A stretch of 64,000 nt of DNA from Desulfovibrionaceae bacterium. GTDB taxonomy: Bacteria; Desulfobacterota; Desulfovibrionia; Desulfovibrionales; Desulfovibrionaceae. The stretch spans positions 72,106 through 136,105 of the forward strand of contig JAFLSV010000004.1 of the NCBI GenBank assembly GCA_022510785.1, in the 5' to 3' direction. The position numbers and the translations under genes were made by a program. Under the pieces are notes generated by a model. It did not search any database. It was not told the origin of the DNA and saw only the letters and a program-made list of their open reading frames with translations. Shown one piece after another: positions 53,922 to 62,710 of the stretch; the stretch's first letter is position 1; each line of letters opens with the position of its first letter.

Positions 53922-54968
53922 ATGTCCAACGTTCCGGCTGAAGTGGCCGAACTTCTCAGACGTCACGACCGCATTCTGGTGGCCGCCCATGCCAATCCCG
54001 ACGGCGACGCCGTGGGCGCCTGCGTCGCCCTTGGCTGGGCCTTGCGTGAGCTGGATAAGAATGTGCTGCTCTACAACGCCACGGGCTTTCCCGAATACCT
54101 GAGCTGGCTGCGTCTGCCCAGCCCCCTCCTTGCCTCGCTGGATCGCCTGCCCGCGCCGCCGGATCTGGTGGTGGCCCTGGACTGCGGCGAGGCCAAACGC
54201 CTGGGATCGGACTTGAGTTCCCTGCTGAACAGCGTGCCCAGCATCAACATCGATCACCATCCGGGCAATCCCGCTTACGGCAGTCTGTACAACTGGGTGG
54301 ATCCGGGCATGTCCTCCACCGGCGAAATGGTGGGCATGGTGGCCGGGGCTCTGGGCGTGCCCCTTACCGGCGTTCTGGCTGAAAGCCTCTATGTGGCCCT
54401 GGTGTCGGATACCGGCTCCTTCGCCTACGACAGCACCACGCCCGGCTCGCTGCGCCTGGCGGCCAGCCTGACGGAACAGGGCCTCAATGTGTCCGCCGTG
54501 CGCGCCCGTCTGGATAATTCCTGGAGTGAGCCCAAGCTGCGTCTCTGGGGCCGTCTCATGCAGGAGGCCCGTCTTCTGGAGGACGGACGCCTGGCCGCCG
54601 GTCTGGTGAGCCGCGCGCTGCTGGATGAACTGGGCGCCGCGCGGGAAGACTGCGAGGGCTTTGTGGAGCAGTTGCGGCGCGTGAGCAGCGTGCGCGTGGC
54701 CGTGATGCTGCGCGAGGCCGAGCCAGACGCCGACGGCCGCGCCTGTACGCGGGTCAGCCTGCGTTCCAGCGGCGCCGATGACGTGCGGGCCGTGGCCGCG
54801 CAGTTCGGCGGCGGCGGCCACAAAAACGCGGCCGGGGCCACCCTGCCCCTGGATATGGAGCGCGCCCTGACCGTCATGCTGCCCTATATCCGCCATGTCT
54901 GGAGCCGGGACGACATGCGCGCGGGCCGCATTCCGCCCTGTCCGTCGGCCGCGCCGCGCGTGGTGTAA
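53922..54968 (+). CDS. nrnA: DHH-family phosphoesterase (NrnA-like oligoribonuclease/pAp phosphatase)
   Basis: A 348-residue DHH-DHHA1 protein. ILVAAHANPDGDAVGACVALGWAL and NIDHHPGN give the metal sites (DHH = residues in INIDHHPG), and the DHHA1 end is FGGGGHKNAAGATL. It degrades nano-RNAs and/or 3'-phosphoadenosine 5'-phosphate. GAGG lies 7 bases before the ATG at 53922, preferred over the GTG at 53916. Follows the DUF503 gene. Confidence 0.9.
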   Translation: MSNVPAEVAELLRRHDRILVAAHANPDGDAVGACVALGWALRELDKNVLLYNATGFPEYLSWLRLPSPLLASLDRLPAPPDLVVALDCGEAKRLGSDLSSLLNSVPSINIDHHPGNPAYGSLYNWVDPGMSSTGEMVGMVAGALGVPLTGVLAESLYVALVSDTGSFAYDSTTPGSLRLAASLTEQGLNVSAVRARLDNSWSEPKLRLWGRLMQEARLLEDGRLAAGLVSRALLDELGAAREDCEGFVEQLRRVSSVRVAVMLREAEPDADGRACTRVSLRSSGADDVRAVAAQFGGGGHKNAAGATLPLDMERALTVMLPYIRHVWSRDDMRAGRIPPCPSAAPRVV

Positions 54969-55093
54969 GGTGGGCGGGCCGCTCCGCCGCCCGAGCCCTG
55001 GCTTGACGGAGAACCGGCTCAATGTCACAAGGGCGGATAACCCGGGCGGCGTGAGCGCCGGAGCTTTTCCACACCCAACTTGAGGGGGATCCC

Positions 55094-55969
55094 ATGTTTC
55101 GAGGAGCCATCACCGCGCTTGTCACGCCGTTCAGAAACGGCGCTCTGGACGAAGAAGCCTACCGCGCCCTGATCGAATGGCAGATTGAACAGGGTATCGA
55201 CGGTCTGGTTCCCTGCGGCACCACGGGCGAATCCGCCACCATGTCCCACGACGAGCACGAGGAGGCCGTGCGCATCTGCATCGAGCAGGTCAGGGGCCGC
55301 GTGCCCGTCATGGCCGGGGCCGGATCCAACAACACGGCCGAAGCCATACGCCTGACCGCCTTTGCCAAACAGGCCGGGGCCGACGCCGCCCTGCTCATTT
55401 CGCCGTACTACAACAAGCCCACGCAGGAGGGCGTGTTCCGCCACTTCAAGGCTGTCAACGACGCCGTGGATCTGCCGCTTTTCGTGTACAACGTGCCCGG
55501 CCGCACCGGAAGCAACGTGCTGCCGTCCACCGTGGCCCGCATGGCCCGTGAACTGCCCCATGTGGTGGGCATCAAGGAAGCCACGGGCAATCTGGTTCAG
55601 GTTTCCGAGGTCGTGGAACTGTGCGGCGACGGCTTCACCCTGCTGTCCGGCGATGACCTCACCGCCCTGCCGAGCTTCAGCGTGGGGGGCAAGGGCGTTA
55701 TTTCGGTGACTTCCAACGTGCTGCCCGCCAGGGTGGCCGCCATGTGCGCCGCCTGGAACCGGGGCGATACCGCCGAAGCCCTCCGCCTGCACGGCGGGCT
55801 CATGCCCATGAATCGCGCCCTGTTTCTGGAGAGCAACCCCATTCCGGTCAAAACCGCCCTGCACCTCATGGGCCGCATGAGCGCCGAATTTCGCCTGCCC
55901 CTGTGCCCCCTTGGCGAGGAGAACCTGGTCAGGCTGAGGGAAGTCATGGCCGCCAGCGGTCTCCTTTAG
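55094..55969 (+). CDS. dapA: 4-hydroxy-tetrahydrodipicolinate synthase
   Basis: A 291-residue class I aldolase joining pyruvate and aspartate semialdehyde for lysine and diaminopimelate. The Schiff-base Lys is 161 (GIKEATG), the catalytic Tyr is 132 (FVYNVPGRTG), and GTTGES carries Thr43/44. GGGGGA lies before the ATG. The exported-lysine gene lysO is elsewhere. Starts about 125 bases after nrnA. Confidence 0.97.
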   Translation: MFRGAITALVTPFRNGALDEEAYRALIEWQIEQGIDGLVPCGTTGESATMSHDEHEEAVRICIEQVRGRVPVMAGAGSNNTAEAIRLTAFAKQAGADAALLISPYYNKPTQEGVFRHFKAVNDAVDLPLFVYNVPGRTGSNVLPSTVARMARELPHVVGIKEATGNLVQVSEVVELCGDGFTLLSGDDLTALPSFSVGGKGVISVTSNVLPARVAAMCAAWNRGDTAEALRLHGGLMPMNRALFLESNPIPVKTALHLMGRMSAEFRLPLCPLGEENLVRLREVMAASGLL

Positions 55970-55978
55970 GGGGGCGGC

Positions 55979-56329
55979 ATGAGCAGCCATCCTCTCCGGC
56001 CTTTCGCGGGCATGCCCATAGACTGGAATCTGAGTCCGGAGGACGCCGTCACCCTGTACCTGGAATGGGGCAACAACAACTGGCGCGGCGAGCATCTGCC
56101 CGTGCGCTCCCGGGATGACGTGGCCCTGTACTTTGTGGTGGACACCTGGGGCGAAGCGCCGGCGGTGCGTCTGGTGCGCCGCAACTCCGAGGAAGCCGTG
56201 GATCTTGCCACCCTGCGCCTGCCGCCCGACCTGGAGCGGGCCTTTCTGGCGGAATACGGCGGCCTGAAAGGCGTGTTCGAACCCACGCCCGCCATCAAGG
56301 ACTGGCTGCGGCGGGAACTGGACGCCTGA
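55979..56329 (+). CDS. Small conserved-looking protein downstream of dapA (116 aa)
   Basis: Starts MSSHPLRPFAGMPIDWNLSPEDAVTLYLEWGNNNWRGEHL; the rest has strands with aromatic residues (VALYFVVDTWGEAPAVRLVRRNSEE) and ends DWLRRELDA. GGGGGGC precedes the ATG. No known domain. It is 9 bases after dapA, so co-transcribed, but a role in lysine synthesis is not implied by the sequence. Confidence 0.65.
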   Translation: MSSHPLRPFAGMPIDWNLSPEDAVTLYLEWGNNNWRGEHLPVRSRDDVALYFVVDTWGEAPAVRLVRRNSEEAVDLATLRLPPDLERAFLAEYGGLKGVFEPTPAIKDWLRRELDA

Positions 56330-56365
56330 CGGAATTTTCGGTTCTGGGCGGGCCGGAAGGGGAGC

Positions 56366-57013
56366 ATGATGAGCAGCGCGGAAGAACGAGGCGCGTCCCA
56401 GCCGGGTATCGCTCTGCTGATTATCGACATGCAGCGGGATTTTGTCCTGCCGGGCGGGCCCTTGTGCGTGGCCGGGGCCCTGCCCAGCGTGCCCGTGGTG
56501 CGGCACCTTCTGGATGAGGCGCGGCAGCATGGCTGGCCGGTGTTCCATGTGGTGCGGCGGCACGCGCCGGACGGCAGCGATGCGGAACCCTTCCGCCGCC
56601 ATTGGTTCCAGGCGGGCCGCGGCGTCTGTGTGGCCGGCACGCCGGGGGCGGACGTGGTGGACGAGCTGGCTCCCCTGCCCGGCGAGCGCACCGTGGTCAA
56701 GACCCGCTTCAGCGCCTTTTACCGTACATCGCTGGACGGGCAGCTGCGCGCCCTGGGTGTGCGCACCGTGCTGCTGGCGGGCACCCAGTACCCGAACTGC
56801 GTGCGCGGCACGGCCGTGGACGCCCTGTACCGGGATTTCCATGTCATTGTGGTCAGCGACGCCTGCTCGGCCCAGACGCCGGAGGTGGCCGAGGCCAACA
56901 TCCGGGACATGCGGGCCATGGGCATTGTCTGCGAACCTCTGAACCGGCTGCCCGCCGCGCTGCCGGACATGCCGGCCCGGCGCGACCGGACGGCCGGGGA
57001 AGGCCGGCCGTGA
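56366..57013 (+). CDS. Isochorismatase-family cysteine hydrolase
   Basis: A 215-residue Rossmann-like hydrolase with the triad Asp21 (LLIIDMQRDF), Lys112 (VVKTRFSAF) and Cys145 (GTQYPNCVRGTAVDALYRDF). This is the set used by nicotinamidase, N-carbamoylsarcosine amidohydrolase and isochorismatase relatives. Catalytic substrate unknown. M2 (56369) is an equally good start. Its TGA overlaps the GTG of prmC, so translation is coupled. Confidence 0.88.
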   Translation: MMSSAEERGASQPGIALLIIDMQRDFVLPGGPLCVAGALPSVPVVRHLLDEARQHGWPVFHVVRRHAPDGSDAEPFRRHWFQAGRGVCVAGTPGADVVDELAPLPGERTVVKTRFSAFYRTSLDGQLRALGVRTVLLAGTQYPNCVRGTAVDALYRDFHVIVVSDACSAQTPEVAEANIRDMRAMGIVCEPLNRLPAALPDMPARRDRTAGEGRP

Positions 57014-57882
57014 CCCTGCGCCAATGGCTGGAACAGGCCGGCCATGCCCTTCAGGGCACCGAGGCGCCGCGCCGCGCGGCGGAACTTCTGTTGTGCTCGG
57101 TGCTGAATATCACCCGGGTTGCGCTTATGACCCATCCGGAGCGCGAGCTGCCGCCGGATGCCGGCGAGCGGCTGGCCGGACTGCTCAAGCGCCGCCTGGC
57201 CGGCGAACCCGTGGCCTATCTTCTGGGGCGGCGCGAATTTTATGGCCGCTCTTTTGACGTTGATCCTTCCACGCTTATCCCGCGCCCGGAAAGCGAATGT
57301 CTGGTGGATGAGGCCCTCGCCCGCCTGCCGGAGCGCGCCGTGCATTTTGCCGATCTGGGCACGGGCAGCGGCTGCCTGGCTGTCACCCTGGCGGCGGAGC
57401 GCCCCTTATGGCGAGGCGTGGCCGTGGATATTTCGGAACATGCTCTGCACATGGCCCGGCGCAATGCCGAAAGGCTGGGCGCGGCGGATCGGCTGACCTT
57501 TGTCCTCGCGGATTTTACCCTGCCCGCGTTTCTGCCGGATTTTCCGCCCGATTCTCCGGATGCGAACCATGCGGGCCTGGATCTGGTGATCAGCAATCCT
57601 CCCTACGTCAGTGAGGCCGAATACGCCGCCCTGGACCCCGGGGTGCGGGATTACGAACCCAAAACGGCGCTGCTGTCCGGCCCAGCCGGCCTGGAACACG
57701 CCCGCGCCGTGGTGGAGCTCGCCTGGCGGATCCTGCGCCCCGGCGGACTTGTGCTCATGGAGCACGGCGCCGCGCAGGGGGAGGCCGCGCGCGCCCTCTG
57801 CGCGCCGCGGCGCTGGCGGGAAGTGCGAACCCTTCGCGATCTGGCCGGGCTGGATCGCTGTCTGGCGGCGATCCACCGGTAA
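57010..57882 (+). CDS. prmC: Release-factor glutamine methyltransferase PrmC
   Basis: A 290-residue SAM-dependent enzyme methylating the GGQ glutamine of release factors RF1/RF2. The N-terminal helical domain ends with EPVAYLLGRREFYG and DPSTLIPRPESECLV; the SAM site is FADLGTGSGCLAVTLA and the catalytic motif is ISNPPYV. Starts at GTG 57010, overlapping the previous stop; the longer ORF is a shadow. Confidence 0.93.
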   Translation: MTLRQWLEQAGHALQGTEAPRRAAELLLCSVLNITRVALMTHPERELPPDAGERLAGLLKRRLAGEPVAYLLGRREFYGRSFDVDPSTLIPRPESECLVDEALARLPERAVHFADLGTGSGCLAVTLAAERPLWRGVAVDISEHALHMARRNAERLGAADRLTFVLADFTLPAFLPDFPPDSPDANHAGLDLVISNPPYVSEAEYAALDPGVRDYEPKTALLSGPAGLEHARAVVELAWRILRPGGLVLMEHGAAQGEAARALCAPRRWREVRTLRDLAGLDRCLAAIHR

Positions 57883-57999
57883 AAGGCGCATAGCCCGGCA
57901 CGCTGCCTGAATTGCGCCCCGGTGTGCGCCCCGGTGGCGCGCGGAGTCCCCGTAACGGCGCAAGGGCGGCTCACACGCCGTGGATTTTCGGGGCTGCCA

Positions 58000-58026
58000 T
58001 AAGAAGAGTGCCCACCCGGCCGATAG
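58000..58026 (+). promoter_or_regulatory. Sigma-28-like element upstream of lpxC
   Basis: TAAGAAGA, exactly 11 bases, GCCGATAG, against the FliA consensus TAAAGTTT-N11-GCCGATAA. The -10 differs in one base. No gene starts within 200 bases downstream, so it is either a second lpxC promoter or chance. Confidence 0.4.
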
Positions 58027-58145
58027 GAACAACGGGTGTTTTGCCTGTGGGCAAATGGACACACTGTGGTAAAAAAACAACGGATCGGGGCCGGGTGAGG
58101 GCGGGTTGAAGCCCCTGAAATGGGCGCATTCAAGGGAATTTCTCC

Positions 58146-58161
58146 TGGCATGACTTTTGCA
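58146..58161 (+). promoter_or_regulatory. Sigma-54 promoter of lpxC
   Basis: TGGCAT-GACTT-TTGCA has the invariant GG and GC 10 bases apart and differs from the TGGCAC-N5-TTGCA consensus in one base. Transcription would start near 58173, leaving a 60-base leader before the ATG. Inverted repeats 80-105 bases upstream are in the right place for an enhancer-binding protein. Confidence 0.7.
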
Positions 58162-58235
58162 GGAGCTCAACGCTTGAAAATGCCGCTCCGGCATGTTCAC
58201 AGGTGAAGTCTGGAAAATACGGTGTGGAGGATACA

Positions 58236-59147
58236 ATGCCGCAAACGACCATTGCCCGTGCTGTAAGCCATACCGGCGTGGGTCTGCATTCCGGCCGGGA
58301 TGTGCAGATGCGCCTTCAGCCCGCGCCGGCGGATTCGGGCATAGTCTTTCACGTTCACACTCCGTCGGGTGTGCGCCGCATCGCGCCCTGCCCGTCCGCC
58401 GTCAGCGCCACGGCCCTGGCCACCACGCTGAGCGACGGCGAGGCCCGTGTCTCCACGGTGGAGCATGTGCTGGCCGCTCTGGCGGGCATGGCCGTGGACA
58501 ACGTGCAGATTCATGTGTTTGGCGGCGAAATTCCCATTATGGACGGTTCCGCCGCTCCTGTGCTGGATTTGCTGAAAAAGGCCGGTATCCGCACCCTGGC
58601 CGCCCCGCGCCGCGTGGCCCGTGTACGCCGGTCGCTCTCGGTGGCCGGCGGCGGCAAGGCCATCCATGTCTGGCCCCACAAGGGCTTTTATGTGGATTAT
58701 ACCATTGATTTTCCTCACGCGGCCATCGGCAGGCAGCGGCTGTGCCTGGACATCACACCCGACAGCTTCGCCCGGATTGCCCGGGCCCGCACCTTCGGCT
58801 TTTTGCAGGAAGTGGAATACCTGCACAGCCATGGCCTGGCGCTTGGCGGCTCGCTGAACAACGCCGTGGTTCTGGATGAGCAGGGCGTGGTCAATCCCGA
58901 CGGCCTGCGCTGCCCCGATGAATTTGTGCGCCACAAAATGCTGGACTTTGTGGGAGATATGGCCATGCTGGGCCTGCCTCTCCAAGGCGCGTTCGAGGTT
59001 CACTGTTCGGGGCACCAGCACAACAACGCCTTTTTGCGCCGTCTTTCCGGAGAACGCGAAAACTATCTCGAGATCGTTTCCGAAGAGGACGAATCCGAAC
59101 CCGTGTATGAAGGCGGAACCTTCCCTGCCGTGGCCATGCCCGCGTAG
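58236..59147 (+). CDS. lpxC: UDP-3-O-acyl-N-acetylglucosamine deacetylase
   Basis: A 303-residue zinc deacetylase, the committed step of lipid A synthesis. The zinc ligands are His77 (TVEHVLAALAGM), His233 and Asp237 (DEFVRHKMLDFVGD); GGSLNNAVVLDE is also typical. GGAGG precedes the ATG at 58236, 33 bases after the ORF-track start. Promoter analysis points to sigma-54 control. A strong terminator follows, so it is transcribed alone. Confidence 0.96.
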   Translation: MPQTTIARAVSHTGVGLHSGRDVQMRLQPAPADSGIVFHVHTPSGVRRIAPCPSAVSATALATTLSDGEARVSTVEHVLAALAGMAVDNVQIHVFGGEIPIMDGSAAPVLDLLKKAGIRTLAAPRRVARVRRSLSVAGGGKAIHVWPHKGFYVDYTIDFPHAAIGRQRLCLDITPDSFARIARARTFGFLQEVEYLHSHGLALGGSLNNAVVLDEQGVVNPDGLRCPDEFVRHKMLDFVGDMAMLGLPLQGAFEVHCSGHQHNNAFLRRLSGERENYLEIVSEEDESEPVYEGGTFPAVAMPA

Positions 59148-59173
59148 TGCCGGGTTTCGCTCCCCACGCGCCT

Positions 59174-59208
59174 GGCGCCCCGCATTGACGCGGGGCGCCT
59201 CTGTTTTT
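59174..59208 (+). terminator. Rho-independent terminator after lpxC
   Basis: GGCGCCCCGC and GCGGGGCGCC form a perfect 10-bp stem with a 6-base loop, followed by TCTGTTTTT. Confidence 0.9.
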
Positions 59209-59275
59209 AAGAAGGGCGGGGTCAGCGCGGCATGGCCGAAGCGTGTGGGCCGGCAGGGCTCGGCGGGGTTTGGGA

Positions 59276-59305
59276 TTGCCGCGATCGGGTTTTGCCATGT
59301 AGAGT
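59276..59305 (+). promoter_or_regulatory. Possible sigma-70 promoter of the adenine deaminase gene
   Basis: TTGCCG, 18 bases, TAGAGT, ending 23 bases before the ATG. The match is only moderate (4 of 6 in each hexamer). Confidence 0.35.
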
Positions 59306-59328
59306 GTTTCCTGACCTGGAGGTACGGC

Positions 59329-61068
59329 ATGGACGGGAAATTCCGGCTTTTTCTGGATCAGGCCGCGGGCCGGGCGCCCGCCGATCTGCGCATTGACAAC
59401 GCGCGGGTGCTGGACGTGTTTGGCGGCGGGGTGCGCGAGTGCCCTGTCTGCGTGGGGCAAGGCCGCATTCTGGGTTTTTCGGCCCTTGAGGCCCGCCAGG
59501 TGTTTGATGCGGGCGGCCGCTGTCTGCTGCCCGGACTCATCGACAGCCATGTGCATATCGAATCATCCATGCTGTGCCCGGCGCGCTTCGCGGAAATTGT
59601 GCTGCCCTTCGGCACCACCACGGTTATTGCCGACCCCCACGAAATTGCCAATGTCCAGGGGGTGGCCGGTGTGCGGTACATGCTGGAGGCTTCGGCCGGC
59701 TTGCCGCTGGATGTGCGCGTGATGCTTTCGTCCTGCGTGCCCGCCCTGCCGGTGGAAGACGCCGGAGCCGTGCTGGAGGCGGCGGATCTGGCCGAGCTTA
59801 TGAGTGATCCCCGGGTGGCGGGCCTGGGCGAAATGATGAATGTGCCCGGCGTGCTGAACGCCGATACCGGCACTTTGGCCAAGATTCGCCTGGCCGCCGC
59901 TCACGGCAAGCGGGTGGACGGTCACAGCCCCGGCCTGGCGGGCCGGGATCTTGACGTCTATGCCGCCGCGGGCGTGAGCACCGATCACGAATGCAGCACG
60001 CCTGAAGAGGCTTTGGAACGCATCCGCCGGGGTATGTACGTCATGCTGCGCGAGGGGTCGGCCGCCCGCGATCTGCTGCGGCTGCTGCCCGCCGTGGATT
60101 CCGTGAACGCCCGCCGTTGTCTGTTCTGTACCGACGACAGGCAGCCGGCGGATATTCTGGAGCGCGGCCATATCAACAGCCATCTGCGCATGGCCGTGGC
60201 CGCCGGGCTTGATCCGGTGGACGCCGTGCGCATGGCCACGCTCAATGCCGCCGAATGTTACGGCCTGCGCGGCAAGGGCGGCATAGCCCCTGGCTGGCTG
60301 GCCGACCTGGTGCTGGTGGATGATTTGCAGGATTTCCGGGTGCGCGCGGTATGGGCGGGCGGACGTCTGGCGGCCGAAAACGGGCGCATGCTGAGCGAGC
60401 TTCCCCAGCGGGATCCCGGCGCCCTGCGCGGCAGCGTCAGGCTGGCCCCGCTGCCCGAAAACCCCTTTGAACTCAGGGTGCCGTCGGGGCGGGCGCGGGT
60501 TATCGGGATCCAGCCCCATTCGCTGGTGACCACCTGCGACATACGCGAGGTGCGCACATCCGCGGAGGGAGTGTTTGACTTCGCCCTTAACCCCGGTCTG
60601 CTCAAGATTGCGGTGCTGGAACGGCATCACGCCACGGGTAAGACAGGCGTGGGCCTGCTGGATGGCCGTTACGGCCTGCGCGGCGGGGCCATAGCCACCA
60701 GCGTGGCCCATGATTCGCACAATATTGTGGTGGCGGGCGACAACGATGCCGATATGCGTCTGGCCGTGGAGGAAACAGCGCGTCTGGGCGGCGGCGTGGT
60801 CATGGCGGCGCGGGGACGGGTGCTGGCCTCCCTTGCCCTGCCCATCGGCGGTCTCATGAGCGATCAGTCCGCCGCCGGGGTGGCGGACACGCTTCGTGAA
60901 CTCCTGCGGCTGGCCCGAACCCATTATCATATATGGGATCAGGCCGACGCCTTCATGACCCTGAGCTTTCTGGCCCTTCCCGTCATTCCGGAGCTCAAGA
61001 TCACGGCCCGTGGCCTGTTTGACGTGTCAGCGTTCCGCTTTGTGGATGTGGACGCGGGCCGGCGGTAA
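59329..61068 (+). CDS. ade: Adenine deaminase
   Basis: A 579-residue amidohydrolase of the Ade type converting adenine to hypoxanthine in purine salvage. The metal motif is LIDSHVHIESSML, followed by TTVIADPHEIANV, VDGHSPGL, DHECSTPEEA and CTDDRQPADI. The C-terminal part (SVAHDSHNIVVAGDND) is typical of Ade. GGAGG precedes the ATG at 59329, selected over the much longer ORF-track start which runs through lpxC. Iron- or manganese-dependent in relatives. Confidence 0.94.
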   Translation: MDGKFRLFLDQAAGRAPADLRIDNARVLDVFGGGVRECPVCVGQGRILGFSALEARQVFDAGGRCLLPGLIDSHVHIESSMLCPARFAEIVLPFGTTTVIADPHEIANVQGVAGVRYMLEASAGLPLDVRVMLSSCVPALPVEDAGAVLEAADLAELMSDPRVAGLGEMMNVPGVLNADTGTLAKIRLAAAHGKRVDGHSPGLAGRDLDVYAAAGVSTDHECSTPEEALERIRRGMYVMLREGSAARDLLRLLPAVDSVNARRCLFCTDDRQPADILERGHINSHLRMAVAAGLDPVDAVRMATLNAAECYGLRGKGGIAPGWLADLVLVDDLQDFRVRAVWAGGRLAAENGRMLSELPQRDPGALRGSVRLAPLPENPFELRVPSGRARVIGIQPHSLVTTCDIREVRTSAEGVFDFALNPGLLKIAVLERHHATGKTGVGLLDGRYGLRGGAIATSVAHDSHNIVVAGDNDADMRLAVEETARLGGGVVMAARGRVLASLALPIGGLMSDQSAAGVADTLRELLRLARTHYHIWDQADAFMTLSFLALPVIPELKITARGLFDVSAFRFVDVDAGRR

Positions 61069-61085
61069 CGCGCGCGGACGCGGCC

Positions 61086-61580
61086 CTAGCCCCGCTGGAG
61101 CTCCTGCATCTGGGATTCCAGTTCGGAAATCTGGGCCTGATAGGCGGCAACGGTGCTTGCCTTGACTTCTTCAGGCAGCGCGCTGGAGGCCACGCTCTGC
61201 ATTTTGGCTTTCAGCTGCTCTATCTGCTTTTTGATGCTTTCCACCTGAGAGGAGCCGTCTCCGCCGCTCTGGGCTCCGCCCGCGCCGCTCGGAGCGTCGG
61301 GCACGGAGCCGGCCCGGGCTTCGCCGTCCTGCCCGGATATTCCGGCTGCGTGGGCGGCCAGGCTGGCGGCGTCTTGATCCGTGTCCTGGAGTTTCAGCGC
61401 TTCGGCCCTGCGGGCCTGCATTTCTTCAGCGAGGCGCCTGCCCTCCTCGGAAATGCTCACCGTGTCGCTGTTCCAGCCCAGGCTGCCAAGCGCGCCTTTG
61501 GACTCGCGCTCACGCCGCAGGCGTTCGATTTCCGTCAAGTCCTGCGAGCCGAACAGTGATCCCAAACCTGAAATATCCAT
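61086..61580 (-). CDS. Coiled-coil protein resembling FlxA-like proteins (164 aa)
   Basis: Starts MDISGLGSLFGSQDLTEIERLRRERESKG. A Ser/Gly/Asp-rich middle (residues 70-105) is followed by a C-terminal coiled coil (VESIKKQIEQLKAKMQSV; YQAQISELESQMQELQ), as in FlxA-like proteins. GGGAGGA precedes the ATG at 61580. It has no signal peptide. A weak sigma-54-like box (TTGCACGCTTTTTGCA, 61677-61692 minus) lies about 100 bases upstream. A link to flagella is suggested only by similarity of style. Confidence 0.6.
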   Translation of the reverse strand: MDISGLGSLFGSQDLTEIERLRRERESKGALGSLGWNSDTVSISEEGRRLAEEMQARRAEALKLQDTDQDAASLAAHAAGISGQDGEARAGSVPDAPSGAGGAQSGGDGSSQVESIKKQIEQLKAKMQSVASSALPEEVKASTVAAYQAQISELESQMQELQRG

Positions 61581-61780
61581 GCATTCCTCCCGGTGCCGGA
61601 GGCTTCGCGCAAAAAGCCCGCACGGCACGTCAAAAACGGCAGAAAGTGCCGCTGATACTGTGTGTGGAGAGGAGGCTGCAAAAAGCGTGCAAGGGCGAAA
61701 AGCGGCAATTTGTGCCGGCTTGCGCCGTGACAGAATTTTCAGGCGGGATTTCGGGCGGGAATGCCGGGGAATGCGGGGAT

Positions 61781-62710
61781 TTATTCCAAAGGCTGCCAGC
61801 GGCGGCGTCGCTCAAGCCGGTGCCCGAGGCCGGCCCATGCGTAGGAGATGATGAGATACAGCGCGGCCGTGGTCAGCCACAGCTCAAAGGTCATGCGGGT
61901 GACGGCCATGATTTCCAGGCTCTGAAAGGTCAGTTCCGGCAGGGAAATGATGGACGCCAGCGTGGTTTCCTTAAACGTGGATATGGTCTGGCTGACCAGG
62001 GGCGGGGTCATGAGGCGGGCGGCCTGGGGCAGGATGACATGCCGGTATTGCTGCCAGGGGCTCATGCCCTGCCCGGCCGAGGCCTCCCATTGGCTTTTGG
62101 GCACGCTTTCCAGGCCCGCGCGCACAATTTCCGCCACATAGGCTCCTTCGTACAGGCCCAGGGTGAGCACGGCGGCCACCATGCGATCCAGCTGATCAGG
62201 CGGGGCCAGCAGGGCGGAAAACAAGCCCTGGGCCGCGGGCGGCAGGGCCCGCGCCATGGCCGAGACGCGCAGCAGGGCGTCATTAAAGAAGGAACCGGCA
62301 AAGAAAAAAACCAGAAAGAGCAGAACCAGCGGCGGGGTATTGCGCAGCGCGTTGACATAGATGACGGCGGGCAGGGCCGCGAAGCCCCGCTGGTGCGCCG
62401 ACAGAATGCCCACCAGTCCGCCGCTGAAAAGGGCCAGCAGCATGGACCACGCGCCCACCCGCAGGGTGGTGAGCAGCCCGCGCGGCAGGGCCCCGGCCTG
62501 CCAGTGGCCCGCCGCGTCGTGGCTGAACAGATAGGGGGTCAGGGCTGCCCAGTCCCAGTGGTGCTGGGTGACAGCCGCGGCCCGGATCAGGAACCACAGG
62601 ACAAAGGCCAGGCCGCAGAGCGCCAGGATTATGTCCAGGGGCTTCAGATGCCGCCAGCTTCTGGCCGGTGATATCCCGGGGATATAGCTCACTGGATGAG
62701 GCTTTCCCAT
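61781..62710 (-). CDS. Polar amino-acid ABC transporter permease
   Basis: A 309-residue HisM/GlnP-type permease with about five to six helices. The EAA coupling loop is AYVAEIVRAGLESVPKSQWEASAGQGMS; RNTPPLVLLFLVFFF and the C-terminal ETTLASIISLPELTFQ are family segments. It is longer at the N-terminus than GlnP (about 220), with an extra helix and periplasmic loop. The start overlaps the binding-protein gene by 22 bases, so translation is coupled. The ATPase gene is not in the window. Confidence 0.9.
   Translation of the reverse strand: MGKPHPVSYIPGISPARSWRHLKPLDIILALCGLAFVLWFLIRAAAVTQHHWDWAALTPYLFSHDAAGHWQAGALPRGLLTTLRVGAWSMLLALFSGGLVGILSAHQRGFAALPAVIYVNALRNTPPLVLLFLVFFFAGSFFNDALLRVSAMARALPPAAQGLFSALLAPPDQLDRMVAAVLTLGLYEGAYVAEIVRAGLESVPKSQWEASAGQGMSPWQQYRHVILPQAARLMTPPLVSQTISTFKETTLASIISLPELTFQSLEIMAVTRMTFELWLTTAALYLIISYAWAGLGHRLERRRRWQPLE

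Larger units (their letters stand above)
57883..58235. other. Upstream control region of lpxC
   Basis: About 350 bases without a gene. In order it holds a sigma-28-like element (58000-58026), inverted repeats TTTGCC-N4-GGCAAA (58040-58055) and CACA-C-TGTG (58060-58068), a sigma-54 promoter (58146-58161) and a small leader stem ATGCCG/CGGCAT (58180-58194). ORFs on the minus strand here are Arg/Pro-rich shadows. Confidence 0.6.

Noticed and set aside
55025-56842. 605-aa minus-strand ORF
   Set aside because: Antisense to dapA and the two genes after it; no motif and no ribosome site.
58876-59328. In-frame N-terminal extension of adenine deaminase
   Set aside because: It overlaps lpxC and its terminator; the ATG at 59329 has a strong ribosome site and begins the normal Ade sequence.
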